The notes beneath the pieces were generated by a model. That model was not told where the DNA came from, ran no database searches, and saw only the letters and a program-made list of their open reading frames with translations. A stretch of 64,000 nucleotides of DNA from Phoenix dactylifera (taxonomy: Eukaryota; Streptophyta; Magnoliopsida; Arecales; Arecaceae). The stretch spans positions 1 through 64,000 of the forward strand of contig NW_024067693.1 of NCBI RefSeq assembly GCF_009389715.1, written 5' to 3'. How positions within the stretch are numbered: position 1 is the first letter of the stretch; each line of letters starts with the position of its first letter. Positions 13,701 through 27,849 of the stretch are shown one piece after another. A program made the position numbers and the translations under genes.

Positions 13701-16700
13701 AAAATAGGACATGTTATTTGGATACTTCTCTTCAACTCCAAAGAGCTAAAGCAGTAAATCTAGTCGACGGTATATTTTTTGTGTTTCGTGGGTGAATTTC
13801 GTTCAATTGGCAAATTCTCAATTTTCATTTTTTTTTGAAGAAAAAATAATTTGATTGCCTCTGTCTTCTGAGGAGTTGTTTCTATATATGTTTTGTGGTT
13901 TTAATTGTAGCTTGATCGAAGTCTATAATGAACTTGCAGGGTGCTTTAAGAAGAGTTCTTGCAAGCCAAATTCTGTAAATCAAGATATTACTATTTTTGG
14001 TGCCTTACTAGTGGTAAGCATTTTTTTAGATACCTTCTTTTTCATTTTTAATAAAAAATCAAATCACTATCATGATCAGGTTATAAAGTGCAATTAATTT
14101 TTGAGAATTAGTGCACAATTGTGATTATTCAGGATTTTTTGCCCGTTGATATTAGTTTACAATAAGAATGGCATTTGCTTATTTTGGTCCAACACTCGCT
14201 CCTTAAGTTTATAATTATGTAAAATTCGACCCCAGACTATCTTAAGTTCTTGTGATGAAAGTACTGGCAACCTTGTTAATAATATGACTCGAACAGAATG
14301 ATTCTTCACCTATTCATGAATTCTTCAACTTTTTGAGTGTAGATGGATAGCATTTCCTCAGTTTTTTACCCCAATTTTTGTTGATCTAAAAAAGGCTAAA
14401 AGGGTGATGGCGGTATAAATTATCTTAACCACACTACAACAACTCTGTTTTCATTGCTATGAAACACAGAGGTGCAAAACAAAGGGATATCATCAGACAA
14501 GTCCCCTGCACCGAACCTCAGGGAAGGAATGACAAGAAATCTGCAAGATATCCAAAATATATTAAAAAAACAAAAGTGAAAAGTGAAAACATCCAAACTC
14601 GAAAGAAAGTGCGATGATAGCATATTCTTTCTGCCTTAGTTAACAAGCATGCCCTCTGATGCTTGCTTGCTCGATAGCTCATATTTTACGAAGTACTTCT
14701 ATTGTGCTGGAATGGAATCAGAGACCATTAACATATATATGTGCATACTAAGCACAGCATTAATCTTATATGATCTTAAGATCAGCTTTAGTTACCAATC
14801 AACTTTACAGCTTGCAAATTCAAAAACTTAAATTACAGTATGACTTAATACATGTTTTTGCCTAAACATAGCATCTTTTTAGGAAACTATGTATCTTGAC
14901 GACATGGAGGTTTTCTGTTGCTATATTTTTGCCCTTAAGTCTGTAGCCTTCTCATATACCTTAGGAACTTCTGAGAATCCAACATTGTTGTCCAACTATT
15001 CCTTCTGCCACTGCTTTAAAATTTTCTTGCATCACCCTTTTCTAAAATAAAATTTACATTCGCTAAGAAAGCAAAGTACCTTGATATCATTACAATCATA
15101 TACCTACCAGCACATAACTATGCAACTGATAAGATGGCGTACATATTGTCTGCAGGCATCAAGAATAATCTCCTTTGCAATATATTGCTCGATGCAATAG
15201 CACATAATTATTGCGCCATTCTTGTTTGTAGTGCAATATATTTTGGAAATAAGCTCCAATGGATATGCACAGTTTGAATCTAAGCCAAGCAATAACTAAC
15301 TTGTTCTTTTTATTCCTGTAGGTGGCATTGAGTTTAGTTCTATTGATCATATACAATTTCTCTGGTCAAATTCTCACTAATCGTGAAAGAAGACAAGCCA
15401 AATCCAGGGAAGCAGCTGCAAGACATGTAAGAGAAACTGCACAAGCTCGTGAGAGGTGGAAAACAGCTAAAGATGTTGCAAAGAAACATGCAATCGGACT
15501 GCAGACACAGTTATCTCGTACATTCTCGCGCAAAAAAACTGCAGCACAATCAGGGCCATTAAGGGGTCTTGGTCATGGATCTGATGAGAATACATCAAAA
15601 TTACCAACAGCATTGCCACCAAAGAACAAGGAACCAAGTAAACTTTCTAAAATGATGCAATCGATTGAAGACAATCCCGAAAGTGATGAAGGCTTCAATC
15701 TGGAGATCGGAGATAAAAACTTGAAAAGGAATATGCCTAAAGGAAAACAGATGCATACTCGTAGTCAAATATTCAAGTATGCATATGGGCAAATTGAGAA
15801 GGAAAAGGCCATGCAGCAACAAAATAAGAACTTGACCTTCTCGGGAGTGATTTCTATGGCCACTGACACTGAGGTTAGAACAAGGCCTGTAATTGAGGTT
15901 GCCTTCAAGGACCTAACTTTAACTCTCAAAGGGAGTAAGAAAAAATTACTGAGGTGTGTGACAGGAAAACTTATGCCTGGCCGTGTAACTGCAGTCATGG
16001 GTCCATCTGGGGCTGGGAAGACCACATTTCTAAGTGCTCTAGCTGGAAAGGCAACTGGATGTTCTGTGACAGGTTTAGTGCTCATAAATGGAAAGGTAGA
16101 ACCTATTCGTTCATATAAGAGGATCATAGGATTTGTACCACAAGATGACATTGTTCATGGAAACTTGACAGTAGAGGAGAATCTTTGGTTCAGTGCAAGG
16201 TGCAGGTACGAAAATGAGTCCTATCTTTCTTCATGCACTTTTCGTTTCCAGTTTTCCTTGTAAGTAAGCTGCTTGCTCTTTGCTCATGCGAGGAAAATAC
16301 CTTTACAACAGATTCACCCTAGTCTAGGTCCGATTCAAGTAGCCAGAAGCAAAAATTTGTTTCACAAGTTCACCCTCTAAATGAAATCAACTACAATTCT
16401 AGTTTGTCTTGAAATCATGGATTAGCAGTGCACAAGAAAAAGGGTGAAAATTTGTATGCTTTCCTTGGTTGACTACTCCACGTACATGAATCTATATTGT
16501 ATCATATCACGTAATTGCATAATATTTATACTACGCATATAGTATTTTTTTCCGAACTTTCCCATTGCATTCATTCTATTTTTTTTTTGATGTCTGTTGG
16601 AAGGACACAGTCTATTTTTTGTGCTGCGAATTGACTGTCTACCGTTTAAGATATCACATTCTCTTCGTATTCTCTGGATCTCCTTTATTTGTTGGAGCTT

Positions 16701-17084
16701 TTATATATCCCTACCTTCACCATTATGTTACCTCTATCTATCCCTTGTTTGTCTTGCAGGCTTTCAGCAGACATGTCCAAAGCCGACAAAGTTCTAGTTG
16801 TAGAAAGAGTTATCGAGTCTTTAGGGTTACAAGCAGTACGGGATTCATTAGTTGGCACCGTAGAGAAACGTGGAATCTCTGGAGGACAGAGGAAACGAGT
16901 AAATGTTGGTCTAGAAATGGTTATGGAACCCTCTTTGTTGATCTTGGATGAACCTACATCTGGTTTGGACAGTTCTTCATCTCATCTGCTACTTCGAGCT
17001 CTTCGTCGTGAGGCTCTTGAAGGGGTAAACATCTGCATGGTGGTTCACCAACCCAGGTTGTTTCAATATTCATGAGATTCTGGA

Positions 17085-17115
<31 letters not shown>

Positions 17116-20100
17116 TTTGAAATATGGTCTTTTTCTGATTCCATTTATCTTCAAATATGATGACATCCTCATACATATTTCCAATAGTTGTAACATGAAG
17201 TCATCTAGGGTAGATAGCATATAAGAAAATACTAGTCTATATGACTAGGAAGTGGACTTCCTTCCTGCAAAGACGTAGCCAATATGTAAGTTGTATGAAT
17301 GATGTGGCAGTATAAATTTTAGATTAATGCGATAGCATTTTCTAGACATGCACATAAGTTGCTTACTTATTAGATGTTGAGATCACTTTGTAGTGGCAAT
17401 TTTCTTCGGCATCAACATGCATAAATTACTAAATATTAGCATTACTCTTATAATTTCTGACAGGCCTCCATCTGCCAGTTGAACTGACGATCTCCCCCTT
17501 GTTGACCCAGTCTGCTGTTAACTGCAGCAGCTGAATTTTGCAAGTTTAACCTGCGAAAAGAAAGAACTTTAGAATCTCTATTGTCTTGCAGGATAACTCT
17601 CATGCAACTAAAATGGTTCTTGACAGATTATAATGCTAAACCATAAATGCATGATTTTTCTTTTCTTGCTTTTCTGAAAAAACATCTAAAGAATTATTGA
17701 GATCTTATTGCTCCTAGTGATATACACTGAATGTATGTCATCATTCTCGGTCACTAATGGTGAATATTTTTCTGCTTCAGTTATACCTTGTACAAGATGT
17801 TCGACGATTTGATACTTCTAGCAAAGGGAGGTCTTACTGTGTATCATGGGTCAGTGAAGAAAGTTGAGGAGTACTTTTCGAGCCTTGGGATCAATGTCCC
17901 TGAGCGTATGAATCCTCCGGATTACTACATCGACATCTTAGAGGGTATAGTGAAGCCAAACACGAGTACAGCAATAAACTATAAAGAGCTGCCCCTCCGA
18001 TGGATGCTTCACAATGGTTATGATGTACCACGAGATATGCTACAGAATGCTTCTGACCTTGACTCATCAGTAAGGGGAGGTGAAACAAATGCTGCTGGGG
18101 CTGGATCTGATGGACAGTCTATTGCTGGAGAAGTATGGGATAATGTAAAGGATATTGTAGGGCAGAAGCGAGATGAATATGAGTACAATTTCTCGAAATC
18201 CAAAGACTTATCTAATCGCAGAACTCCTGGTGTGCTCCAGCAGTATAAGTATTTTTTGGGAAGGTAAGTTTTGCAGCTCAGCTTTCTCAACCTGTTGATT
18301 TCACTTCTATAGTCTCTGTGAAAGCAACTTGCACATTCAGAATGTTAGAGAGCTTGGGTCTCATGTTTTGCTGAATCATCCTTTTAATGTTTGGAGCTCT
18401 TTTTTTTCTTTTTTTTTTTCATGTTCAGGGTTGGTAAGCAACGCCTTCGAGAAGCTAGAATACAGGGAGTTGATTTTCTTATTCTGTGTCTTGCTGGAGT
18501 TTGCTTAGGAACACTTGCTAAATTGAGCGACGAGACATTTGGGTCACTTGGTTACACCTACACAGTAATTGCCGTCTGTAAGTTGGAGATCTTACCATAC
18601 TAACTTATCCTTCCACAGTTAATCCTTTACTAGAAACCATTATGATTGCTCTGTAACACTCATAATATTAGTTAAAACTCCTAACCGGTGGCAGTAATTT
18701 ACATGCCACATGACAGAGATGGGCCAAAATCATTATATGCACTATTGTAACTGTTGTAAGGATGAAATATAAAACCAAGTAAGTGACAAGAATGTCATGC
18801 AATTATAGCTCAAGTGCTTATTTGCAAGCTTTATTCTAAATTAAATGGCAACTAGTTGAAAGTTTCAAAAATTCATGACGTCCCAAGGTAATCAAAGATT
18901 TCAGCAAGCTTAATAGACTCCTGTAATGCTGATTTCCTTATGCAAGGCAGGGTTCTGTTTTTGTATCAATATGAAAACTTCAAATTGATGATGGAAGGAG
19001 TTATTTATTTTGAAGTGCGTTCATGCATATATGCATGTATTTTTGAGTGTATACCTAGGAGTGACATGCATGCAAGTCGTAGATTTTTAGCAACATGAAT
19101 AATCATTTTTTTTTTCATTTATACAACCTGTACGTAGTCTGCATAATGTTAATGTCTGCATTTGCACAAATATGCACTAAAACGAACATTATTCATGCTA
19201 CTAACAGTGTTGATGCTTGGAGGTATGCACTTGCTAAAACAAATAGTTGGAAAAGGGCATGATGATTATGTAGGGCTGAAAACGGATCAGATATGGATCG
19301 AATATTGATATATCCATATTTGTATCCATATTTTTGAACAAATACGGATGCGGATACGAATATTAAATGGGTATTCAAATTAATATCCATATTTGTTCTA
19401 AATAGATACGGATACGAATCGGATATTAAATATATCCATATTTGTTATAAATGGACATAGATATGAATCAGATATTAAATATATGTATATTTTCCATCCG
19501 AATACGGATATAAATCGGATACTTTCTAGATATTAATCAAATTTAGGCAAAATTCAATAATAAAAACTAGCAACAAAGACATGATCATAAAGAAAAAATT
19601 CAATTAAAAAATATAATTTTAACAAATATTTGTCAATAATAAAAACTAATAATTTCATAAAGAATATACCGCTTAAGGTTGCTCGTCCCGAAGTAGATAG
19701 GATATATGGTGCCTCCATGGCATCTCACGGTTGTCATCGGTTATAATCGCCAGGTGGAAACTAGAAAATGGACGGAACCTTCAAAACCCTAGTTGCTTGA
19801 AGACAACGAAGAGGAAAGAGAGACAAAACGGATGAATGAGCTAGAGGTTTGAGCCTTACAGGGGTGTGGGGTGATTTAAAGAATTTTATTCAAATCCGGT
19901 ATTTGTTTTCGGGTTACTGTCTTTAAGTAACCGTCATCCGATATCTAGGTTTTTTTTAGTTTAAAATTGGTTAATCACTTAATTGATTCCCTGATTTAAC
20001 TCAACTTAAACTTCTTTTTTTCACTTACTCTTGTCATTCGGATATCCGAATCCAAATCCAAATCTGAAAAAAATCAGGTGTATCCACATTCGCATCCGTA

Positions 20101-22179
20101 TCCTGGAGAGTTTTGAACTGACTATCTGAATCCGTATCCGAATCCGATCGGACCAAAAAAATAGTATCTAAATCCGATTTGAATCAAATATGAAAACAGA
20201 TACGATTGAATATAATTTGACCCGTTTTCAGTCCTATTGTTATAGTGTGTAGCAATGCATATAACCAAACCAAAGACGGCATGGGGAGAAGATAGTCCAT
20301 TGAAATTACAATATGATTTCGACATTTGAAATGTGAGAATTAATTATATTCACATCTAGACAAGGCACAAAATAATATATGTGCTTGCTAAACTTATTCC
20401 AATAAATTTCACAGCAAGAGGAATATGTAAGTTGCAGTTTTCTTCATTAAGAACTAGTTTTTATTGTATCCAGCACAGTACTCAGACTCTACTATATACT
20501 GCATCTCAGAAGACCTTGTGTTTGCCTTCCTTGCTAGCCAATTCTGGATTTCAAATCTAACAGGATTCAGGCTCTCAATAAACTCTTGGTTACCTTAAAT
20601 GTTTTTCTAGTGTCGTCTAATATCAAACTGATAATTTGATCTGTTTTCTTCTCAATCTCTTCTTGCTTTTGATATACGTGGAAGACACAACAAGCACACG
20701 TCTATTTCTTTTCTTTTTTGACATAAGGGAGGCATTGCCGCCCATTTTATTATAAAACTACATAACAATTACATTTATAGATCACAGTCTATATTTGTTT
20801 CCTTAGTTGAAACTATTTGTTGAATTGCAGCTCTCTTGTGTAAGATCGGAGCTTTGAGATCGTTTTCACTTGAAAAGTTGCAGTATTGGAGGGAGAGAGC
20901 ATCTGGCATGAGCTCACTGGCTTATTTTCTAGCAAGAGATACCATTGACCATTTTAATACAATAATCAAGCCAATAGTTTATCTTTCTATGTTCTATTTC
21001 TTTAACAATCCCAGGTCATCAATTCTGGACAACTACGTCATCTTGGTCGCACTTGTTTACTGTGTGACTGGTATCGGTTATACTTTTGCTATCTTCTTCC
21101 AACCAGGGACTGCCCAACTGGTGTGTATAGTTTCAGAGATCATTGCCTTCTTTTCTTAATTTATCATTACACAACAGACCTTATACCATCAAAATGGAGT
21201 TGGCCATATTTATCTTTCTTTTGCTAATTTTAAGCTATTATTTTCCATTCAGTGGTCTGCATTGCTTCCCGTTGTTTTAACTCTCATAGCAACTCAGGAG
21301 AAAGTTTCAAAAGTCATATCTAACTTATGCTACACAAAGTGGGCACTTGAAGCATTCGTGATTGCAAATGCTGAAAGGTGTGGTTCACTAGCCATCTCCT
21401 CTTCTAAGTTACCATGCACTCAAATTTACTGGAATTCAGAGTCTTGAAACAATGCTTAATTTAGTATTGTTTTCATATATACCTACGAGGACTCAATTTG
21501 CACCATAAAAATTCTTAGCAGCAGCAATTGGAAAAAAAAAAAAAAAAAGAAGAAGAAGAAAAGGACGACAACCAACAAGAAGAAGAATACCTGTCAAGAG
21601 TTCCTTGTAACACGGCACAAAGGATCAATACATCTATCATTAAACATATTTTTATTGCAGATATCTAAATGCATTCACTCTTGAGTACTTTCATAACTCT
21701 CTTATTGATCTATCAGTAAATCTTGCTAGCATTAGCATAGGTTTGACCTTGTGATCATGCTCAAGCATCAAATCATAGGCTATGAGGTAAAGGAGTCTTT
21801 TCCTTCTTCAGCTTAAAAGTAATGAATTTTCAGGAGCAAGCCAGCAAGGGCATTTGAACTGTAGGATGCCCTGTACATGCACATGGACGTTGATTAGCAT
21901 TTACTAATGCAGACCTACTCATATTTTCTTTCCTTTAATTAAATATTGTGCAAAAATGTCATCTTGCTTTGTGCTAAGCAATTATGTATGCTTGATATTT
22001 TGCTCTTGCATTCATTCTGCAGGTATTCTGGAGTCTGGCTAATTACTCGGTGCGGTTCAGTTGTGCAATATGGATATGACATTGGTGACTGGAATCTTTG
22101 TTTATTTGTTCTCGTTGTTAATGGTATAGTTTTCCGCTGCATTGCCTTCTTTTGTCTGATGACCTTCCAAAAGAATTGA
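10714..22179 (+). CDS. ABCG28: ABC transporter G family, half-size (ABCG24/28-type), 14 exons, 1098 aa
   Basis: Membrane ATP-driven exporter of the plant WBC/ABCG type. Exons: 10714-10934, 11032-11108, 11501-11794, 12068-12131, 12227-12373, 12532-12566, 13940-14013, 15322-16205, 16760-17056, 17781-18263, 18429-18577, 20831-21120, 21253-21377, 22023-22179. All introns are GT-AG, phases agree at every junction, and the sum is 3297 nt with no internal stop. The order is: signal peptide; long Cys-rich extracellular region ([34 protein letters not shown]); a TM helix across exons 7-8; a basic linker ([15 protein letters not shown]); the nucleotide-binding domain with Walker [10 protein letters not shown] (about 532), signature ISGGQRKR (about 638) and Walker [14 protein letters not shown] (about 660); then about six TM segments from about 860. 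The N-terminal extracellular region plus NBD-TMD order is that of ABCG24/28; Arabidopsis ABCG28 acts in pollen tubes, but substrate here is unknown. The start is set by the signal peptide MLTARSGQ...ATVLLGG. Confidence 0.93.
12567..13939 (+). other. ABCG intron 6
   Basis: A 1373-bp intron, bounded by GTAAGT and TTGCAG, separating the Cys-rich exons from the exon that starts the first membrane helix. The ORFs in it (for example 13040-13270) show no family resemblance. Nothing else was recognised. Confidence 0.8.
14014..15321 (+). other. ABCG intron 7
   Basis: A 1308-bp intron, GTAAGC to CTGTAG, splitting the first transmembrane helix coding sequence in phase 0. It is AT-rich with T-runs and holds no recognisable gene or element. 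Confidence 0.8.
17082..17111. repeat. (CT)n microsatellite in ABCG intron 9
   Basis: A short CT dinucleotide tract followed by TGTGTG, 25 bp downstream of the exon 9 donor. Confidence 0.85.
19271..20236. mobile_element. hAT-like non-autonomous DNA transposon inside ABCG intron 11
   Basis: Terminal inverted repeats of 18 bp with two mismatches: TAGGGCTGAAAACGGATC on the left, and on the right the complement of TAGGACTGAAAACGGGTC. The flanks TGATTATG and TTGTTATA agree at 5 of 8 positions, which fits an old hAT-type 8-bp target duplication. Both ends are packed with subterminal copies of GGATACGGAT/ATCCGTATCC-type motifs, typical of hAT transposase-binding arrays. The 966-bp body has no transposase ORF, so it would be mobilised only in trans. 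It lies in the sense intron between exons 11 and 12, and the splice sites are undisturbed. Confidence 0.72.
20705..20772 (-). mobile_element. Possible LINE 3' tail fragment in ABCG intron 11
   Basis: The minus strand reads an AATAAAATGGGCGGCAATG-like segment followed by CCTCCCTTATGTCAAAAAA, resembling the short A-rich 3' tails of plant non-LTR elements. Only the tail is visible, close upstream of exon 12. This is a resemblance from memory. Confidence 0.25.
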
Positions 22180-24800
22180 CGCTCAGAAAATTTACATTTT
22201 CTCTCATTGTACCTGTGTACAAAAGCTAAAATCAGTTTTGATATGCTTTTACTGTAATAGGGAATGTAAAAAGAACAGCAGTTATTAATTAGATTAAATC
22301 TTACAAGCACCAATATCAGGATGTGTTTTAAATGTGAGGGAATTTTGTGGGTTATCGGAGCTTTCTCAAGAATCAACATTTACCTGTGTTGTAGCAAATG
22401 ATGCTAATTTGAATTTCACAGGACATTTGGTCATAGAAGAGATGGAAATTATTTCATTCCCTTCTCGTTGAATAAGATCGATACTTTTTGCTTTTTATTT
22501 AAATTACTGTAGTATTACGTAGGAGAACCACCATGGTTCAAAAGAACTTAAAGGAACAAAAGGTTCATCTTTTGGTTACATTAGACCTACAATGCCGAGC
22601 ATGATATGCCAGTCAAACAGTTGGACTACTCATTTTGTATGTGCATGTTAACATCAGCAAGAAGCATATTTCAAATTGGGACTGGTTCTTTAAAGTCTGC
22701 TTTTTGACGAGTTCCTCGCAGAAAGTCGAGTCCAAAAATCAAAAGTCTCTTCAAATAATTATCCTCCATCCAAATTATCTTGTGGTTATCTTTTTTGATT
22801 CATCATCACCATGTTTTAAAGACCTCATTTTAAACTATCTAAAACCATTATTTGCTCCTTATCTTCTGTTGGTGTCCCTCTCTGTATAATATACTTGGAT
22901 ATCTATCCCCTTTAGTTTTACAATGCAATGAAAACATCATCATCTATAGTGTATATATCTTATGTTTCTGCACCTACCCCACCATCTAGAAGTATAATTT
23001 TATACGGAATGTTCTGATTTTTTATTTGGCTCAACTGTATTAGAAGAATATGGGATAACACTTGAAAGGTCCATCTCTACTTCAACCACTCCAATCCTAT
23101 GAGAGCATATTCCTACCTCAGGCCTCTCCATATAGTTGCTCTTGTTTTCACAAAGTCTTATTCTTTCTCTTAGTAACCTTCTTCATCCAATCCTATTTAA
23201 AATTATCCTTCTCTATTTCATTATTTGATACTAGATTTATTTTCACAAGCTCAAAGGCCCTCTCTGCTACTCAAAATGTATGAAATATAAATTGCACATG
23301 CAACCGATTTATAAGAATCCTACAATCTTTCATCAAAGTTTATAAGAGACAATGCATGGCAACACCTGTAATGCATATCAAACTGAATTCAGCAGCCTAG
23401 CAGCAAGCAAGCAATCAGAAAACAACCAGGCATTAAGCAGCAAAAAATGCCGGTAAGAAGTGATAATTATCCAGGTATTATCCTCTTAAAGTAGCAAAAA
23501 ATCAGCCTAGGGACTACAAGAATTGGTGAAACTGGAGGGCTGTAAGACATGAATATATACTGGGTCCTTTTTATATAAGTTTTTTTGCTTCTACCTGTTT
23601 CTGGGTTTCTGTCAGAATTATCTCGAGGAAGAAACACAATAGTTGAGAACTTCGCGCATTAGCATGTTTAAGGTCCAACCAGCTCTGGTGTCCATGACTT
23701 CGCAAATGCCAACAAGCACCAACAGCCAACCATCCTTAGTTTTCCTCTTCTTTCAAAATTTGCTTCGAGCCAGATTCTCTAAAGTAAGATTCAGGGTGGT
23801 CCAAACTGAACCTTTCCTCACCTTCCCTCCTCATGCTGCTAACACATCTTCCAAGCTCCCAGGTTCCCCAAACCAACCAATTCGATCTGCAATGAGATGG
23901 AGATCATTAATTGCACCCTCCAAAGCGAGCCACCACCACCACTCCCATTTCATATGATGCATCGCAGAGTGCCTTCGCAGATGCGGTCTCACAACCCTTG
24001 CATGTAAAGATCATGGCAAATTCGTGTCTCTTGGATTGTTTTTGAGCTAGAGGAGGCTGTGTGCTTCTCGTTGGACTCCATGTCAAAAGGGCTAATTTTA
24101 AGTTAGAGAAGGCTGTATACTTCATGTTGGACTCCTTGACTCCTTTTCGATAGGGCTAAGACTTTCAACCAAGTCAGAGGCCTGTTTTGAATCATTCTAG
24201 CAAGATTGCAACTTCACCGAATATATCAATTGATTCTGTCTTTGTTTGGACAGATCTTACGCCTTTTGCTACATAGGAAGACCAAGCAAGCCCTGCAATA
24301 ACAGCAAGTTTTGTGTTTTTGGCTTCAAGTCATATGCGTACCCATCGATCTAATTCTTGTTGGAATTAAGCCTAAATCCTCCTCAACTCCAGTTCCATCC
24401 ACGAAAGCCATAATTTTGAATGATACGGGCAAGCAAAAAAAAAAAAAAATCCAAGGTGATGAAAAACTGAAAATCTACAAGAAACCTGAACATAAAGCAA
24501 TGAATTTCTCAAAATAAAATGCTTTTGTTCTAGCATTCTTATAATTGTTCACGAATCCACCAAAGAACTTGTTTTTCGAATCAAAAAGGGACCCCAAATT
24601 TCCAGTCACAATATATCTTTAATAGAGAAGAAGGATCTCCAGGAATAGAGCAAGAAAGGAAGGCAGGTCGCCGACGATAGCAGTACCTTCGAAATCGAGG
24701 GGCTGGGGGACGATCTCGGCAGAGAAGAGATGCATGCTGCCTGTGGAGGAGGCGAGCCCTCGCCGGAGTTCCCAAGGGAAGGAGCTACAGCTCCGACAGA
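22180..24800. other. 3' flank of ABCG and intergenic DNA
   Basis: After the ABCG stop codon the sequence is AT-rich with no recognisable coding region. Short ORFs (22635-22889, 23062-23283, 23643-23957) do not resemble known families, and the last is Ser/Pro-rich low-complexity. The polyadenylation site of the ABCG gene was not fixed. Confidence 0.55.
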
Positions 24801-24814
24801 ACCCTGGGCCCCTC

Positions 24815-25245
24815 TTTGCTTCAGGCCGATGGACCAGAGTCGGAGGACACGTGGCTTCTTGGTCGCGTCCTTGGAGGTAATAGAGGCATGGGATTCGTCA
24901 CCACAATGTCAGACCAGCGGCGGCAGGGGATTGGTGGGTCTTTTGATACATCTATTGTGTGCGCTAAGCTTAGAGCCTCATGGAAGCATATTTTCTATGC
25001 AAAATAGGTACTAGGTGTGGGTTGCCTTCTTCTTAAAAAAAAAAATTTAGACACAGTAATTAAGTGGGTTCAGAATCGAAAATGTGTTGCTGGAGACCGA
25101 TCATTACTCCACGATATTCACAGATTATCGAAAAGTACATTTTCTACCAAACTATGCATGTTTATAAAAAGGCAAATGATGTTGCAGACTGGGTGCCTCT
25201 TTTGTGGCTCACCATTCTGAAGGTCATTGTCAGAACTCTTGTGTA
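24815..25245 (+). mobile_element. LINE RNase H-domain remnant
   Basis: Across two frames the translation follows the RNase H-like domain found at the C-terminus of plant LINE polyproteins: a GGNRGMGFV start, then FDTSIVCAKLRASWKHIFYA, then DTVIKWVQNRKCVAGDRSLL, then KANDVADWV. Frame changes around 25015 and 25100 and an early stop show that it is dead. The rest of the LINE (endonuclease, reverse transcriptase) is not adjacent, so this is a 5'-truncated or degraded copy. Confidence 0.65.
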
Positions 25246-25259
25246 GCCTTTTGTTTTCT

Positions 25260-27800
25260 AATTTTATTGACCGTATTCACATCCGTTGGATATAAACCGG
25301 CGTTTAAAAATATATATATATATAAAAAAGCTTACGGTCATCGCGGGGGAACGCCGGGTCGAATGTGGAAATCAGAAGGCATCTATCACTGGCTGGCTGC
25401 CTAATGAGATTTATTTAAAAAACAATCGGTGATGAATGAAGAGATGATTTGCCACTGTACTCATCTAAAAAGGATTGGCCATGCAACTTAGACTCTAAAA
25501 CTCTTACGTACGGATGATGGTGGAATGACGTGTTAGAAAAGTTGCTTATCGAACCAGTCAAATGTCCCCGAAAAAATGATTAATAATTTTATTCTACCAT
25601 GTTTAACCTGGATAATTTATTTCGAAGAAGGGTGAAATAAGGTTAACCATTCAGTGCTTTCTCTCTTTCCTTTTGCTTTTTCACCTTACCAGCAAACCAT
25701 AAGAGCACCAACCAAACACCGAATATCCTAATGGTAATGTATACGTATGGTTATATCTATTCAAGAGACGGTTAGCTATTCAGAATCCAAATATAACTAG
25801 GTTGTGAGTGAATCAAGTTAGATTCTAAATAGGCACAATCTAAACCTAATGTGGCTCTTCTCATATTGGATAAGAATGGATTTAATGTTACTATTATGAG
25901 ATTTGGTTGATAAGCACACATTAGTATGATCAATAACATAAATTATTGACAAATTTATATCTTTAAAAAAAAGACTTTTTTTAATATTCAAGTAGGGTTT
26001 TGAAATATATGGTACACTAGCTTTGAACCTATTCGAGTTTAGATTGGGAATTTAAGCATCCTAATCCATGTCATATCCAAAAAAGATCATAATTCCGGTT
26101 AGATCGGATTGATAATGGATCAATTTCAGATCTGAAGCAGGTCAACCCAATCCTCTTGCAGATCTAAACACAGTCTTAGCTTCAGGATATGGTGTGGTAG
26201 GAGGGGATTGGTATGGTATGAAGTTTGTGCGATTCAAGATGTACTAGAAGATAATTCATTAGACATGTCTTAGTACTAAATACGATGATGAAGAGAGTGG
26301 TGATGAATAATAATTTTAAATAAAAACATAATATGACAATCATTCAATGCTAGACTAGGCCGAGAAAATGGTCTTCGCCCAAACAAGCAGTGAAATAAGC
26401 TATGAAAGTTAGATGCTCAAGCAACTACATATAAAGAGGTGATGTAAATATGTACAAGCATAAGCATATATTCATGAGATTGCATATATATGGACGATGC
26501 CATTGGTGAGGATAGCATGCCTATTAGCATAGCAAGTATGCTTTTATCATATTATGATAGATAAGCTTCAAAAAGTATACACACTCTTCTTGTATGTAGG
26601 CGTAAAAAGAGTTGTAAAATAATATATAGGACTTTTTTAATGTATATACCTTCCTAAATATATAAAAATGAATAAATATCTTTATAAAATTGTTATTTAC
26701 ATATATGCCGTTATAATTTTTTTTACTTTTACCATTAGGGTATTTCGGTCATTCATATTTTAAACCTCTCATTTCTTAACAGCATTATATAACATGAGTA
26801 TACATACAAAAAATAGGAAAAGTGTATATATATATATCAAGCGTTTTATGAGGATATACAAGTAAATAGTAATTTTGCGAGGATATTTATGCAAATTCTA
26901 ATACAAGGAGGGTATGTATGCAAAAAAATCTGTAACATATCCAACGAAAAAAGAAATAGAGAAAGAAAGAATACCCTATGTATCTATAGCCCTTATGTCA
27001 TTGGATGCATCATAAATATATTCCTAGATCAAACAATAGCGACATATTTATCTTTACTCTAATCCTTGACATAGTTTATTCAGATGTGCTCTTCAAAAGG
27101 CTCCCACAGATGGCACTCCACCCAAACCCATTCAGGTCTTACTGAAGACTTGACTCTAACTAGCTATCTCACTTGACGCCAATGAAGACGGTTCTCAGTT
27201 ATTCTCAGATTGGCCAGAATTTTATAACAAGATTCTCTCCAGTCTAATTCCAAATGATGACGGATGTTGCCTTGGACTGATCCATTCATATGAAGCAGCT
27301 CAGAGACAAGATTTGGTGGTCCTATAACCGTGAAAATATACCCTCTAATCACTTTTGTTTAGGGCCAATTAAAAAATACCTCGTACCAATTCCAACCCAA
27401 AGCAAATGATCATAGCTAAACTAACAAGTCTAATAAATCTACTGCCTACACTCCGTCAATAATAAGTTGAGAAGTCCTGGTCATGAAAACAAATGCAAGG
27501 AATGAAGAGCTTCGAGAATAATCTAACTTGGATGATCATAAAAATGAGAAATTATACCTTACACCATATACACCAACATGATCATGCACCATTCAAATCA
27601 TCTTGTCTCGTTTCTGTGGGCCAATCATCGAGACGAACGCATGATGAATGAGATCCACAAGAATGAAATGAGGTGAATGGCATGGTACATGCAATGTAGG
27701 GCATAATGTCTCCATAAAAACAAACAAATTCCCTCAAAGTCGCCTGACTTCATTGCTTTGCTCTAATTCCTTCAACCATCCATAAAGGTAAGCAAGTCTC
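25260..27800. other. Intergenic DNA, nothing recognised
   Basis: AT-rich sequence with short TA runs. No ORF over 80 codons has family resemblance and no clear transposon ends were found. Confidence 0.55.
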
Positions 27801-27849
27801 CACATGTATTATGTCATGGATGTTGATGAACATAAATACATGGCAGGCC

